From the NCBI GenBank assembly GCA_030549495.1, contig JAUIRK010000172.1:310001-374000 (forward strand): a stretch of 64,000 nucleotides of DNA. Reading direction: 5' to 3'. Origin of the DNA: Nectonema munidae (lineage: Eukaryota; Nematomorpha; Nectonematoida; Nectonematidae). Numbering within the stretch: position 1 is the stretch's first letter; each line of letters opens with the position of its first letter. A program made the translations under genes and the position numbers. Below the pieces are notes generated by a model, which made no database searches, had not been told where the DNA came from, and was given only the letters and a program-made list of their open reading frames with translations. Positions 33,430-47,600 of this stretch are shown in pieces.

Positions 33430-34555
33430 AACACTATTAGTGCCTTCACTAAAAAATAAATTGTACAAAATTGGCAGAAATTATTTCCCTTCAAATTTCG
33501 TGACTTTTCCTAAAATCGGTAGCTGCATCTTTTGACACCATTTTCATGGTAGTTGATTGATCCTTTCATGTCAAAAACTGTCAATCATTATCAAAAATTA
33601 AAAATTTTCAGCAAAATTTTGAAATTATCTGTTGTTAACCTTTTAACTTCGGGTCTATATTATATACTACTTTGAAAATTTATAATTATATACAGTTTTG
33701 AACGGATAACACTTTATATATTTCATTTTTTAATAATCACGGCTACTTTTTAGAAAATGTCAATCAAAATTTTGATTGATCAAAAATATATCCTTTAAAA
33801 TATTCCTTAAAATTTTACATATAATATATGTTTTTATACTAAATCGGCCATGCTGGTTTCATTTCTGAACTCATTTTTTACATTTAGGATTTGAAAATAC
33901 CTATAAATGTTAATCAAATTTGCATTTTACTTCTAAAAATTGTCTTTAAAAACATTCCTTCAAATTTTACATAAAATATAGGTTTTATACTAAATCGGCC
34001 ATGCTGGTTTCGTTTCTGGACTAATTTTTTACATTTAGGATGTGAAAATACTTGTAAGTGTTAATCGAATTTGCGGGTTACTTCTAAAAACTATCCAAAA
34101 ATATTCCTCAAATTTGACATGAAATATATGTTTTTATCAACCATGATAGTTTTATTTCCAAAATCAGTTTTGTATTTAGAGGTTTTAAAATGTCTGAAAG
34201 TGTCAATCAAATGTTTGATTTACGTCTAATGTCTACAGAAATATTTTTGAAATTTAAATAAAATATCTGTTTTTATGCTAAATGGAAAATGCTGGTTTCA
34301 TTTTAGAACTCAGGTTTACCATTTATTGTTTTGAAATATCTGAAAGCTTTAATCAGATTTGCGGTTTACTTCTAGATATTATCTTCAAAAATATTTCGAA
34401 AAAAATATGTCTTTCAAATAAAATATCTATTTTTATACCAAATCGACAATGCTTATTTTATTTCTGAATTCCATTTTGGCTAATACGGGTAAAAAATATC
34501 TGGAAGTAGCAATTGGATTAGTGATGTATGCCTGAAAATCAGTTTTGTAAAATTT
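33430..34555 (+). repeat. Element A copy 1: unique head plus tandem repeats of 142-160 bp
   Basis: Begins near tagtgccttcactaaaa and has a unique head (gtgacttttcctaaaat), then about five units each holding ttttatactaaatcggcc, atgctggtttcatttctg, an atttgaaaat step and gttaatcaaatttgc. Marker positions 33850, 34001, 34289 and 34449 give units of about 142-160 bp. Copy 2, inverted, is at 52140-52925. Confidence 0.75.
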
Positions 34556-34918
34556 TTTCAAAAAATCATTGTATATTAAGAATATACTTTTTTTGTATAT
34601 TTTGACTTATAACACTTTCTTCAATCACGTTGAGTATGAAATATTTATTTAAAAAAAACAAAACGTATTATAAATTTTTTTAAAAATTAGTATGAGAGAG
34701 GGAAGCAACATGAAAACTAATTGAAAAGAGAAAGTGTGATCAAAAGAAATAATTAAAAAAAATATGTATCTTGACTAAATGGAAGATCTACCATGTTCTA
34801 ATGAACTAGGAAGTGGTGTAATGATCTAATATTGCATCCTTCAAAAAGATTTTAACCGTAAAAAAAATTCCTCTTTTACAAATGAAAAATCTTTAAATCT
34901 ATAGCTTATCATCTAGGA

Positions 34919-35005
34919 TTACAATTATCATTTAACTAAAAATGGTAGGAAATCTGAAAATTTACAATAGGTCAGAGTTATCAAAAATGGCACAGATGCC
35001 AATAT
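34919..35005 (+). mobile_element. Gypsy tail fragment
   Basis: Matches 24689-24775 (acaattat.atttaacta, ggtaggaaat, gttatcaaaa, agatgccaatat). This is the end of the Gypsy integrase region. Module B follows at 35115. Confidence 0.6.
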
Positions 35006-35114
35006 GTGAGAATTTAGTTACTATCAAGATATTTTTAATTTAAATAGAATTTGTCCATCTTTTCCCTTTTGCGTGAAAGAGAGAATCTTTTAGATGAAGA
35101 AGGAGGACAACTTT

Positions 35115-35872
35115 TTGTAATTGAACAATGAACATCACGAATAATAATTCATGAGAAAAAAAACTTTGAACTGAGATTAGTTGAAAAATATTCAGGCCTG
35201 ATAATAAAATACACTATACTGATAAAAAAAAAGCCTAAGATCATAAGAAGATTCTTTAATCAGAATGCTTTGAGAGAAGAAAAAATCTGTTCAAAATAAA
35301 TCCTAAAAAAAGTTTTTTCAAACACACATTGAAGAAAATAAATTTACAATGAAAAAGAGCTACCAAGAAAGGATCATCATAGAATGAATAGCAAAATTAC
35401 ATACTGTAAAATATAGAAAAAATGACGTAGAGACTACCAGCCGATAACGAATTTGTAGCCAAAAAAATGGAGGTTCTATCAAGATACATAATTTACTGAC
35501 AAGTGAAATATTTTGAGTGAATTAAATACCTGGTTTATTGAATAAATTAAGAAAATAATTACCAGAGAAATACTGCAAATAGAATTTATTTTGAAGTTTA
35601 TATATTTGACATTGATTTAGAAGTTTAATTGATTTTTTTGACAGGTTTTATTGATTTCATAAAAAATGAACATCACCATTAAATTCTACATATTTGAAAA
35701 TGGGTATATATGTATAAAAAACTTTTTATAAGAACAAAAATTTTAATTTTTACATGGGCTATCTTATTTAAATTATTTTTTGTCTCGTTTGATTGATTTT
35801 CATAAAAAAAGGGGTTATCACCAGTAAACAGAGCGTACTTGAAAATGGATATATATATATCAGAGGTCTGGC
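35115..35872. repeat. Dispersed repeat module B, copy 2
   Basis: Second copy of 27975-28715. It passes into two units of the ~145-bp repeat before the homopolymer block. Confidence 0.75.
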
Positions 35873-36893
<1,021 letters not shown>

Positions 36894-37690
36894 TATATAT
36901 ATATATGTGTAAAAACTTTATATAATTATTTGGATAAAATGTTTCTTTTTGAGATAAGTCAATTTTTTGGGAGATTTGATTGATTTTCATAAAAAAGGAA
37001 TATCACCACTGAATTCAGCATGCTTGAAAATGGGTATTATATGTGTAAAAAACTTTATATAATTATTTAGATAAGAAGTTTCTTTTTGAGATGAGCTGTC
37101 ACATATAAATCAATTTTTTGACAGGTTTGATTGATTTTCATTAAAAAATTAATATCACTACTGAATTCAGCATACTTGAAAATGGGTATATATGTGTAAA
37201 AAATTTTATATAATTATTTAGATAAAAAGTTTCTTTTTTGAGATGAGCTGTCATATGTAACACAATTTTTTGACAGGTTTGATTGATTTTCATAAAAAAT
37301 ACTGAATTCAGCACACTTGAAAATGGGTATATATGTGTAAAAAACTTTATATAATTATTTAAATAAAAAATTTTTGAAATGAGTGTAAATATAAATATTT
37401 TTTGAAGGTTTGATTGATTTTGAAAAAAATTGAGATCTGAGATGAGTTGTATATGTACAAATTTTTTGACAGGTTTGATTGATTTTATAAAAAATACTGA
37501 ATTGCAATTGAAAATGGGTATATATGTGTAAAAAACTTTATATAATTATTTAAATAAAAAGTTTTTTTTTGAAATGAGCTGTCAAATATAAATTATTTTT
37601 TTGACAGGTTTGATTGATTTTGAAAAAAATTGAGATCACCACTGAATTTAGCATAGTTGAAATACATATGTAACATTAAAAATATTTGTC
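36894..37690. repeat. Tandem array, ~140-152-bp unit (satellite B)
   Basis: Marker gaaaatgggtat(a) recurs at 37026, 37178, 37319 and 37510, with steps of 152, 141 and 191 (one damaged unit). Units share ttgacaggtttgattgattt, cactgaattcagca and aactttatataattattta. Continues the units at 35600-35870. Confidence 0.85.
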
Positions 37691-38690
37691 AAATTTCTCA
37701 TTCAGGGTTGAAAAACAGAGGCTCGGAATCCCTTTTCCTTCTCTTATCATGCGATATCACAGACATGATTGTAAATACCTGAGCCAAACAGAAATTGAAA
37801 AATATAAATTTTTGAATCGTTGTTATCTTGCATCTTTTTGTATATAAGTCTTTGCAGAAAACACCATCATACGCAAAACGCTATCTTCACTTATTTTCTC
37901 TTATACATTCTTTGCGTTCGCATAACTCTTTTTGCAAAAGTTTGCATTGCAAATTGCAATGCAGTAGTCAACACAGTTTTCTGCTAGAGTTTTGCAGGCC
38001 AAATTGCTTTGTTAGTACCGAGAGAAGGGTAGTGGGCCGGTCGCTACGCCATTGCAGGCCGGAGGTTTTTCGACCATTGAACTAAGAGAGTATTTTAATG
38101 AGAACACTAACTTAATGGCTGCACAAAACAAACTATTAGAGTTATTAGTCAGGATAGAGATTAAAACAGCTTGCAAAAAATATGCACTGTGTTCTAACTA
38201 TTAGTACACACTTCCTCTTTTCAATAGAAAACTTAGTTTCGATTTACGAGCCTACAATAGGAACGAATTAAACTCATAAACTGAGGCTTTAGTTTATTTA
38301 CCTTAATTATAATATCAATCAAAAAATATTTACTATTTCCAAAAATTAGTTTTAATTAAAATTAGACTTTGGCCACATTTAAAAATGCCTCTTTTCTCAT
38401 AAAAACCAGCAGATTTTCTTTCATAAACTGTTAAGTTAACTTTTAGTCGTATAATAAGGAATAAAGATCAATTTAGAGATCTTATGATTAATATTCATTT
38501 ATTTTGATACTTCGTAATCGTGAAAATTTTTTATTGGAAATTTACTTTTTTTATTCCTTTATTTCATAATTTTTTTTTCCTCAATTTTTTGAAGCAAGAT
38601 TATAAATAATAATTGATTATTGGGAAATAAAGAATTAATAATTGTTTTCGCAAATTTTGTCCAATCCCGGGAAAACTAAATAGACAAATA
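37691..38690. other. Unassigned stretch, GC-richer at 37830-38090
   Basis: Holds tgtatataag followed by a series of ttgcaaa-type words and ggccggtcgctacgccattg. It could be a decayed LTR or a tRNA-like retroposon. No gene supported. Confidence 0.3.
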
Positions 38691-38699
38691 TTAGGGAAC

Positions 38700-38840
38700 A
38701 CCAAGCGTGAGTAAGGCTAGATATTTGGCTCGGATACCACCAAGGTCTTTGGTTAGATCCAGCATCAAGCCTTCTTTGCTCATAGTTAGATACATATGGC
38801 GCAATTCTGGCTATCTGATGAAAACACGGCAAAGTATCTT
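38700..38840 (+). mobile_element. tRNA-derived SINE, copy 2
   Basis: B-box-like ggttagatcc within gtctttggttagatccagca (38741-38760), then caagccttctttgctcat, matching the body of the SINE at 11650-11815. Confidence 0.5.
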
Positions 38841-39418
38841 CCTTTAAAATATAAAATGAGAGCATTTTGATTCGCATTATAAAAATATTGGTAAAATCAT
38901 TTTTTTATCTTAGTTTTTTTTTTTGAAATTTTTTTATTAACTACTTGGATAATAATAAATTTAGGAATGCTTAAGGTGAATAATCAAAATCGGTATGGCA
39001 GTGTTATTATCTTTTTTCAGTTATTGAAAAAATATGAGATAATTTAGTCGATAACAATTGGAGTATAGAGGAAGTCAACATTGAAAAAAACATATATACT
39101 CTCCTCCAATATAGTGTGTTAATATTTCAATTCCTTTTTTTTTTAAAAAGTGTGCATTTGACGAATGGTTACTAACGCTTTAAAAGTCATTATAATTTTT
39201 TCTCTGTTTTTTAATATTATTTTTTATTTATATGTACATTTTTGCTGATATCATTATCTTGTGTTTCGAGATCGAAAATGTGGTAATTTTGTATAGGTAA
39301 TTTTGGAATTTGATGATGAAATCTTCCATTTAGAATTTGTAACATTTATTTAGAAGTTGGCCCATTTATTTGTTGCCCTGCAAAACTCTGTAGAAATGCT
39401 TCCAAACAGGAAAGATAG

Positions 39419-40558
39419 ATGAAATCGTTCTCCATTTCTCTCGCAATATTTGTCACTCTTTCAGTATTCTACAATCTTCACTCATTCAACTGTAAGTCTT
39501 GTTTTTTTGCATTGAGAATATCATTATAGCCGCTTTATTTATAAAAATAACATTTGGAGTCAATATATATATATATATATATAGTTTTTATAGTCTTTCT
39601 TTTCATTCTCTTTCTCTATCTTTTTTCTGTCAACTTTGATATAATTCTTCAAAAATGTTCAAATATATCTAGAATTCTAGAAGTAGATATAAAAGCGTTT
39701 AACCAATATTCTTACAATAAATAAAATTCAAAGTTTTTATATTCTCTGTTTGATAGTTCATACACATGCAAACTCTATGAATGAAAATTATTAAATCAAA
39801 ATATCGCTCAATTTTAACTATTAATTTTAATATACTCAAGACAGAATTTAGACCATTGCCTTGAAGCATCAATAAAGCTAGTTTAAACTTTAAAGTGTCA
39901 AATAATGACTTTTCACAATCTCCTTTTTGTACCATTATTGCTTTGTATCACACTATATTACCTAAATTACTTTTTTTACATAGTTACTTTTTTTTATATG
40001 AATTATAGATTTTTTTGAAAAACATTATTTAAAATTTTGCAAATTTTATCTGCTTTTCATAATTTGCATAAAGTGATTTTATATTTACCATACTTTCTAT
40101 TCACAGACACTAACGTATGCTCAACAAATAAATATCTTTGCCCGGAAAAATCAGTTTGCATCAGTTTTGCAGACGGCTTCATGTGTAAACAGTAAATTCT
40201 ATTTTTTAATTTTCTGGCCATAAAGAAATGCTTATTAGAAATGTCTAAATTAATGTTTGTTGTTTTGCCTTAGACTTCACTATGTGAAAAAATCTGCTAA
40301 TCCAATCATATATTTTATGGATATTCTGGATACAGAAACAATGACAAAAGTACACAAAGTTCAGCACAATCAAAACATAACATTACGAATCAGTACAACA
40401 GGTAAAATTGTTTTCATTTAATATATGTTTTAACAACAATGACGTAGATACAGTCAAAATTGAAAATAAATTGTGTCGTTCTTGGAAAGCCTCATGATAA
40501 AGAAAATCCGAAATCAAAAAATATGCCCAAAATCTTTCAAAGTTGTGAATCAAGATAA
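39419..40558 (+). CDS. Secreted EGF-like protein, four exons
   Basis: Exon 1 39419-39491 is MKSFSISLAIFVTLSVFYNL plus HSFN, a signal peptide, with a perfect donor CT|gtaagt (phase 1). Exon 2 40107-40191 (acceptor tctattcacag, donor gtaaat) reads TNVCSTNKYLCPEKSVCISF then ADGFMCK, four Cys spaced 6-5-8 like an EGF-like module. Exon 3 40275-40401 (acceptor ttttgccttag, donor CAG|gtaaaa) encodes 42 residues (HYVKKSANPIIYFMDILDTE...). Exon 4 40448-40558 (acceptor near acgtag) adds two Cys and ends at TAA. All phases join and give 131 residues. AATAAA lies near 40830. It may be the 5' part of the ZP gene downstream. Confidence 0.6.
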
Positions 40559-41825
40559 TGCACATAAAAATATTACTTCAAATTGTGAGAATATAAAAAA
40601 AATCTAGTTGTTTTGATATTCAAGAGAGTTTTGGCCAGGCGACTTTGTAGTTATTTTCATGACTATATAGTGTACAATCTTTATTGACAGATGCACAGGC
40701 GTTTGAAATGATCAAGTCCTGCTGATTCGATTTCCGATTATGACATCGCCATCTGTTCAGTTAAAAAAAATTATAGAATACTCTCACACCATTAGAACAA
40801 TGAATATATCATAGCTTACGCGTATCCTTAAATAAAACACACTCTTTAGGCCACCTTCCTTATGGAATAATTTGTCTATTTATTTGAAATGACAAGAATA
40901 AAAACTTTGATTTTACTTTGTGTGTATTTTTAGTTTTCCTAAATGAAATGTTAGCAAACTTTTTTATTCAGATTTTAAATTTGTTGAAGGTAAAGAAATT
41001 TTAAAAACTGAATAAAAACTAGTTTTTATACTTCTTTTTTTTAATTTGTTTGTTAAATGTACGACATGCAATGTTCAAGAATTATCTTTAAACATAATGA
41101 TAAAATGGAAATAAAGTTTAATGTTTGACTTTGTATTCATAGCTAAAATGTTCAGTAATATGTGACGTCAAAACAAAATCAATCAAATAACCTATGGAAT
41201 GAAGATAAAACATTTTTATCTCTAGAGTAGTATTTCTAAATTTCTCTACGTATAGAAAAATCTATACGAATTTTCTTCAAATTCGTATTCCATTGATTTT
41301 TTTTGAATAAAAACTTAAAATTAGTCAGATGTTTCATACGAAGTCTTTTTTTGGATAGGAAATCTTTTTAACACACACTGTTTTATTTATATGAAGAAAA
41401 TCTAATTTTGAGTGCTGAAAATTTTCTTAATTCTTCTATTAAATTTTTTAGATATCATGATTATATGCTGTCAAACATTATTCGTGAAAGTTCCTTCCTT
41501 AACTTTGAACAAATTTTAAAAATTGTTTCATTTAATGAATGCTGTTAAAATTTGACTCAAATTAATTTCCATCAGAAAATATGTAAAGATCACGGAGAAA
41601 AAAACAAGTTTGTTATTATCACTATCCAAAAAAGCACCATATAATATAGTGACTATCACAAATTAGCTTGTAATTTTTTTCCATGTTTAAGTGTTTTATT
41701 TACCTAACCAAAATTGTAATGCTTTGTCAGTTTAACTTGTTATTGTCGCTTAACTGATAAGTGATGCTTACAAGTTTGATTTTTTATTATCGCTGTCCAA
41801 AAACCACTATATTTAACAAGCTAGT
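40559..41825. other. Intergenic or intronic stretch
   Basis: A less AT-rich patch at 40620-40880 follows an acceptor-like tttattgacag (40692), but no frame remains open for long. An acceptor ctattaaattttttag at 41450 precedes 32 open codons without a donor. No firm exon. Confidence 0.3.
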
Positions 41826-41829
41826 AAAA

Positions 41830-42138
41830 TTAAACGCATCGAAATTGTAATGATTTACCAGAGACAACGTCAAAGAAGTGAAAGCAAGTTTTGAAAAGAA
41901 GGAACAAGTTAGGCCTGCAAAAAGCCAGCAGTACCTTATGGTGGATTTTTGCGGGGTGGCTAAAATTACACTGGTTTATCGCTGCTGCTGCGAAAGTGTA
42001 ACAAAATTCTACACTTTTCTCTGAGAGTATTTGCATTTATGGAAATACTCTCCCAGTTTAAACAAAGCTTTGTTTTGAACTGATAGATTATACTCATATA
42101 AAAATAGTATAATCTAGGGGCTAACAACAACAACAAGT
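41830..42138 (+). mobile_element. Retroposon with (CAA)n tail
   Basis: GC-richer body (ttaggcctgcaaaaagccag, gctgctgctgcgaaagtgta) ending ctaggggctaacaacaacaacaag. A microsatellite tail after a compact body suggests a SINE or LINE end. Family unknown. Confidence 0.4.
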
Positions 42139-42424
42139 TATGCTTGTAATATTAAGTAGTTTTTTTCTCAGTGAAGCTGTACTATTTTAATTAAAATGCA
42201 AATATTGAGTTGGCTGTCTTTTTTGGCTCATTTATGTTAAAAAATTTGAAGGAAATGAAAAAGCTTGGAAGTAATGAAATAAATTTTTTGAAATATAAAT
42301 AAAATAATTTCTTGAACTATCCAAAATAATGTTAAAAGAGTTGAAGCAAAAGTAAAAGAAGATTTAAACCTCACACACTCTTTATAATTGAAATTGAATT
42401 ATAATTGATTTATAATTGAACCAA

Positions 42425-43909
42425 GCTTTTTAACCTTTCTTTAAAGGAGGGAGTTGTTCCATCAGCCTGGAAGCAAGCGATTGTAACACCCATCTTGAAA
42501 AAGTCAGATCCTTCACTACCCTCAAATTATAGACCTATAAGTCTAACATCAGTTTTATGTAAAATCTTAGAATCCCTCATTTCAGAAAGCATAACTAATC
42601 ACTTGGAACGTAACCATTTAATTACAAGTGACCAGCATGGATTTTTCAGGAAAAAGTCCACAATAACACAACTTCTTGAATTCCACAACGAGGTTTCAAC
42701 ATTTCTAGAAAGTGACTCTACTGTTGATGTTCTTTACTTCGACTTTAGTAAGGCTTTTGATAAAGTTCCGCTTACTTACTTGCTCAGAAAACTTAGCTTC
42801 TATGGTATACACCCAAAAGTGCTGAATTGGATAAAGACCTTTTTGAAAAATGGAACGCAACAGGTATCTATCAACGGACAAGCTTCTAGTAAGTGCGATG
42901 TGACTAGTGGTGTCATTCAAGGAAGCGTGATTGGTCCTTTACTCTTCAATTTATACATCAACGATCTGACCTTTATAACAAAAACAAGCTTGAAATTATT
43001 CGCCGACGATCTGAAGATATATAATGTATCAACAAAAGCATCGCAAAAACTTTTATAGAACGATCTCTTCGCTCTTCACCAGTGGTGCAACGACTGGAAG
43101 ATGGATCTCAATTTCTCTAAGTGTAATCACTTGCAAATTGGCACACAGAACAGTTTCAGGTACTACATTGGCGGCTACGACATAAAACGTGTTGACTGTA
43201 TCAACGAGCTTGGTGTCACTCTTGACAAAGACCTTAAATTCGAGGCTCATTTCTTAAATGCAACGTCAAAAGCATATTCAGTCTTCTTCCAAATTTATAA
43301 AAGCTTCTCTGTGTTTGATGCCGATATAGCATTACCAGTGTATAAAGCCCTAATGCGCCCGCACCTCGAGTATGGCAATGTAGTAGCACATCCAACACGT
43401 GCTAAAGATATGAAAAGCTTAGAAAAAGTGCAGAGATTTATTACGAAGAAGATTGAAGGCTTCCAGAATTTAGAATATGAAGAAAGGATGAGTAAGTTAT
43501 CTCTACCATCTCTCACCTATAGGTATGAGCGCAACGATATGATCACGACCTACAATATAGTTCACGGAAATATGAAAATAAAATCTAGTGTTCTGCCCGA
43601 GTTCTCCTCAAGAAGCTGCAGAGTTCATAGAAAACAATTCAAAAAAGCAAGATGTGCAAAAGCATTTTTAAGATCTTCCTTTTCGAATAGAATCATAAAT
43701 GACTGGAACAAACTACCTGAAGACATTGTGGATGCACCATCACTCAACGTTTTCAAAAATCGCCTTGATTCCTACTGGAGAGACGAGGTTTTTATATTAA
43801 ATAGCTGAATACATTTTAACATGATTGTTTTTCCTGTATTGATGCGATCCTAACAAGCTTTTCATTAGCTTATTTTTTCGCTTATAAATTTATGTTATGT
43901 TATGTTATG
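42425..43909 (+). mobile_element. CR1-like LINE, 5'-truncated, one in-frame stop
   Basis: One frame from about 42430 to 43808, broken only by TAG at 43056. Contents: VVPSAWKQAIVTPILKKSDP, SNYRPISLTSVLCKILE (RT fingers), VDVLYFDFSKAFDKVP (motif A), SGVIQGSVIGPLLFNLYIND (motif B), LKLFADDLKIY (motif C, active-site Asp pair), then the thumb and a conserved ending (IINDWNKLPEDIVDAPSLNV, DSYWRDEV). The 3' tail is (ttatg)n at 43890-43909. The endonuclease half is missing. Few mutations, so a recent insertion. Confidence 0.85.
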
Positions 43910-43959
43910 AAGAGAGTGATGCTGCTGAGTTTATATGAAACATGGAATCATGTTAGCTC

Positions 43960-44052
43960 ATTTACGACCAATGTTCCTATTTTGGAACATAAGTAATTTC
44001 ATCTTCGTCTGCGTTTTTTTTGATATCGTCTGCTTTGCTTGGTCTTAAATGG
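43960..44052. mobile_element. piggyBac-like MITE relic, TGTTCC subfamily, copy 2
   Basis: Contains atgttcctattttggaacat, cttcgtctgcg and gatatcgtctgc, the inverted counterpart of 31655-31766. It ends tcttaaatgggtta. Confidence 0.5.
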
Positions 44053-44124
44053 GTTAGAATGAACAACTTTTTAAATTGGAGCACATTTTTTGCTTACTAT
44101 AGTAAAACACTAAAAAGGCAATTG

Positions 44125-44285
44125 AAGTCAACCTTTTTTTGTTAAATTTCAACACCCTCTCCCCCTCATGTCAATTTTTAGATATATCATCACTTAACAA
44201 AATCGACGTATGTCAACTTTGGATACCCGCCCCCCTCCAGTTTTAGTTGACGTCAATTTTGAACGACCCCTAACTTCTGGATTTT
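44125..44285. repeat. MITE-like fragment with GACGTCAATTTTGAACGA
   Basis: CT-rich and C-run words (ccctctccccctcatgtcaa, cgcccccctccag) beside gttgacgtcaattttgaacg. Such compact, GC-contrasting blocks are usually DNA-transposon derivatives. Termini not resolved. Confidence 0.3.
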
Positions 44286-44677
44286 AATTCTTTCATGTTC
44301 ACCTACAATTTTCTCTGTATTGCTAGTATTGTCCACATAAGCAATGAAGAAAAAAATGATTGTAAAATGTCTCTCAATCGAGTGTCTTTGTGTAGGAAAT
44401 ATTTCAACTTGAGTGAATGAGTAGTAGTTTCTTATAAACTTGTTTTATATCCATTAATACAAATTATTTTGAATTGCATTAGTCTAATACCAAACATTTC
44501 AATGCATCATTTGGCAACAATTTTTAGTGTCATTTCATTATTTTTAATTCTAGAGTAAGCGTATATTTTTAAATATTTATAGAACACGTAATTATTTTTG
44601 CATTAATGGAAAAATTGAGACTTTCTCAATCTTTACTCGATTTTTCGCACTTGTGATGTATTTTTTCCAATTTTCAG

Positions 44678-47600
44678 ACAGAAGATTTTATTTATTTGCA
44701 AAAAATTGTTACGCAACCATCGGCTCAACAATGGTGCATGAAGTAATGACAGAAAAGTTAATTGATCATACCGGGTAACTTTTACGCGAATCTATGCACT
44801 AACTTAAACTCTTATTTTAAATATTTTAACTGCTTTGCTCTGAGCTAATGTTTCATTGTTAGGGTTAGGTCTTAAGCAAACTTTAATAAGTGATTGTATG
44901 TTTAATCCAGGGGTGGGCAAACTTTTCAGTGTAAGGGCCGCATTTAGAAAATCCGATTTTTCGAAGGGTCGCATCTAAAAAGCACATTTTTCAAAGACAT
45001 TTTTAAGAACGTTAAAAGAAAAAGAGTTAAATATAGAATTAAAAGAAAATTAATTTTTATTAAAATTGATCTTTATATGCAAAAACTTCACCTAAAACAC
45101 ATTTATTTCACAAAAAAAAAGTAAATAAATAACTGAGTAATTTTTCTGTTACAGAAATAATAAATAATGGTATGAGAATGATGCAGCACTTCAAGATTCA
45201 AATACTTGGGTGGGATAAATGTGGAGAAGTGTTGGAAAAATTCTAAATGAACATTCTCAATGATGAAAAGGTGTATGTACTTTGGGGCCGTATATTATGC
45301 ACTGGCGGACCACATGTGCCCCGCGGGCCGTAGTTTGCCCACCCCTGGTCTAATCTAACACTAACCCTAACCGTTCCTTAACTCTTGCCTAACGCATAGC
45401 TCGTTTATTGCAATGAGAGTAGAATCCAACTTTAACAAAAAAGTTATTTATGGCGACCAAAATGTCCCTAGGGGGAGATTTTTTATGAATAACTTCTTCC
45501 CATCCTATGCCTTTCTTAGCTTGTTGTTTTTTGAGGGTTTGAACCACGTCCTCTATGTAGTTTGTTGCACGTAAACGCATAAAAAACTTAATTTCAGAAT
45601 TGATATTTTTCAGGCTTAGATTCTCCTATACACATTTTTGAAATAGTCAGCAAGCAGCACAAATTTATTTCTTACATCTATGGCTGTTCGATCATTTAAT
45701 GTGACAAAAGTTGGAGCCTTCCAGCCGAATTTCAGTCCTCTAACCAGTTTCTAGAACTTTAAGGAGAGAACAAAATAATTAGTTTGAGATTCAGGTAGAA
45801 GACACCTACACTATGTTCGCAATGAAGCTCAATTAGAGTAATTACGCTTCTTAGCAAAGCCGTTGATGTGGAAGTGCAAAACTTTAAGCAGGTCAGAATG
45901 CCACTACACTATCTTAATTACTGGCACCCGAACAGAAAGTCTGCGCCCATTTTGCTTACTATTTTTTACAGTGGAGAAGTAAAAATGGAGAGCGCTATTT
46001 TCTTAATGGACTCTTCAAAAAAGGATCTCTCATTAATCAATGGTTCCTTCATTTTTGAGGGAGCAGCTGCTACCTGCGAGTAAGGGAAGCCTGAGTAAGA
46101 GCTCTAGAGTGAGACGTCCTGAAATTTTTAGTAAGGGCATGCGCACCAGAACATGCTTTATATTTACTGTTACCCAAGTAGCTGTAGTTTTGTGGATTAC
46201 TTGTGGTTTTTGGACACTTGTATGGTTTTGATTCATTCTTTGCTTGACAATGTATAAAAGCAACAGCGTGTCATTTGCATCCACGTAGATAACATATGGT
46301 AGCCTTGATTATAGATGATTTACAAGTGGGGCAAGAAAAATTATTTAGCAAGAAACATGGCAAAGCTTTTGTCACTTGTAATATTGTAGGCTCTTGGCTT
46401 TTGGTAAAAACTGATGGAAGGCAAATTTTAATCGTAGGATATATAGGCCATTTTTGACAAGTTGGTCTAAAGTGGCCCTCTTATCCACGTTAATCTTCAA
46501 GCAGGATCTTGCCATGCTTTAAGCAGATGTTCGACTGTCTCTTTTAGTTCTACTTGCTTTAAATCCGAAGTAACATCTAGCGCAGCGTTTTTCAATCGAC
46601 CTTTCAGTGGATTGCGTGAAAAATAAAATGGGTCGTGACAAAATGATACTGAATAAATGAACGTAATGAAAAGAGTTTGTCCTATTACACCTAAGTATTA
46701 TGGGTCGCGATGAAAACTGTGGTTCATGTTATGGGCCGCAGTAAAATTTTTTTTGAAAAATAATGATCGAGCGCATCATCCATGCTTAGCCAATTAAGCG
46801 CAATGCCACATGTTTTTGCTCTAGGTACGTATTCTTCACAAAGTGCCACTTTGAGAAAGGATGAAGTAAAGGGTATTTTGCAATCTATACTATACATAAG
46901 TTTAACTCTGCTAACTTAATCATGTTGATTATTCTAAGTTTGGGCTATTGAGTCAAAATTCCCTTGTAGGTTTTCAGATTACTACTTGCTAAGTTAGGCG
47001 TGTTTTTGAGAAAAATGTGGATTCATTTTCCATCTTGATGCTAAATTATCTCGTTGGGAAATAAGCGTATTTTGCTTCTAGCAAATACCTTGCTAAATCT
47101 AAAGGCAGTGTTTTCTTATTGAATGGCAATGATTTTAATGATTCTAGGCAAAAAGTGACCATAATAGAAAAGTGACCACTATCTTGCTATGGCAATTTCA
47201 CAAGTCAATTACGAAGCAATGATAGCTCTTTCTATCTGGACACTTTTGTCTTCTGGATACTATTCTCCGGTTACCATCTTAATGCGCTACTATCAATATC
47301 GATGTCGAAAGTCGATGTTCCTGCTCTAAGAATGCTCGAACTAATTCTATTGCACCTTTTTGAAAAGAGTTTAGTTTACCTTGCTTCTCTTATTTCTTTT
47401 CTTCGTGATCCGTGAATGAACAGCCAGTGTGATTAATGTTTATGGGTGAACTCAAGGAAGATGGCTTGAAAAGGCAGTAAATACAGTATAAAAGTCAGTC
47501 AAATAATCAAAGTAGCAGCAAGTGGTGCAAAAAATCGATGCATAATCAAGAGGAATAAGTTCAAGAGTAATAGTGATAATGCACAAAGTCTCAAAAGGGA

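Noticed and set aside
38030-38095. tRNA-like fold on the minus strand with an A-box-like tagttcaatgg
   Set aside because: No B box or cloverleaf could be completed.
40692-40880. Acceptor-led, GC-richer block that might be a missing ZP-N exon
   Set aside because: All frames meet stops within a few codons of the acceptor or lack a usable donor.
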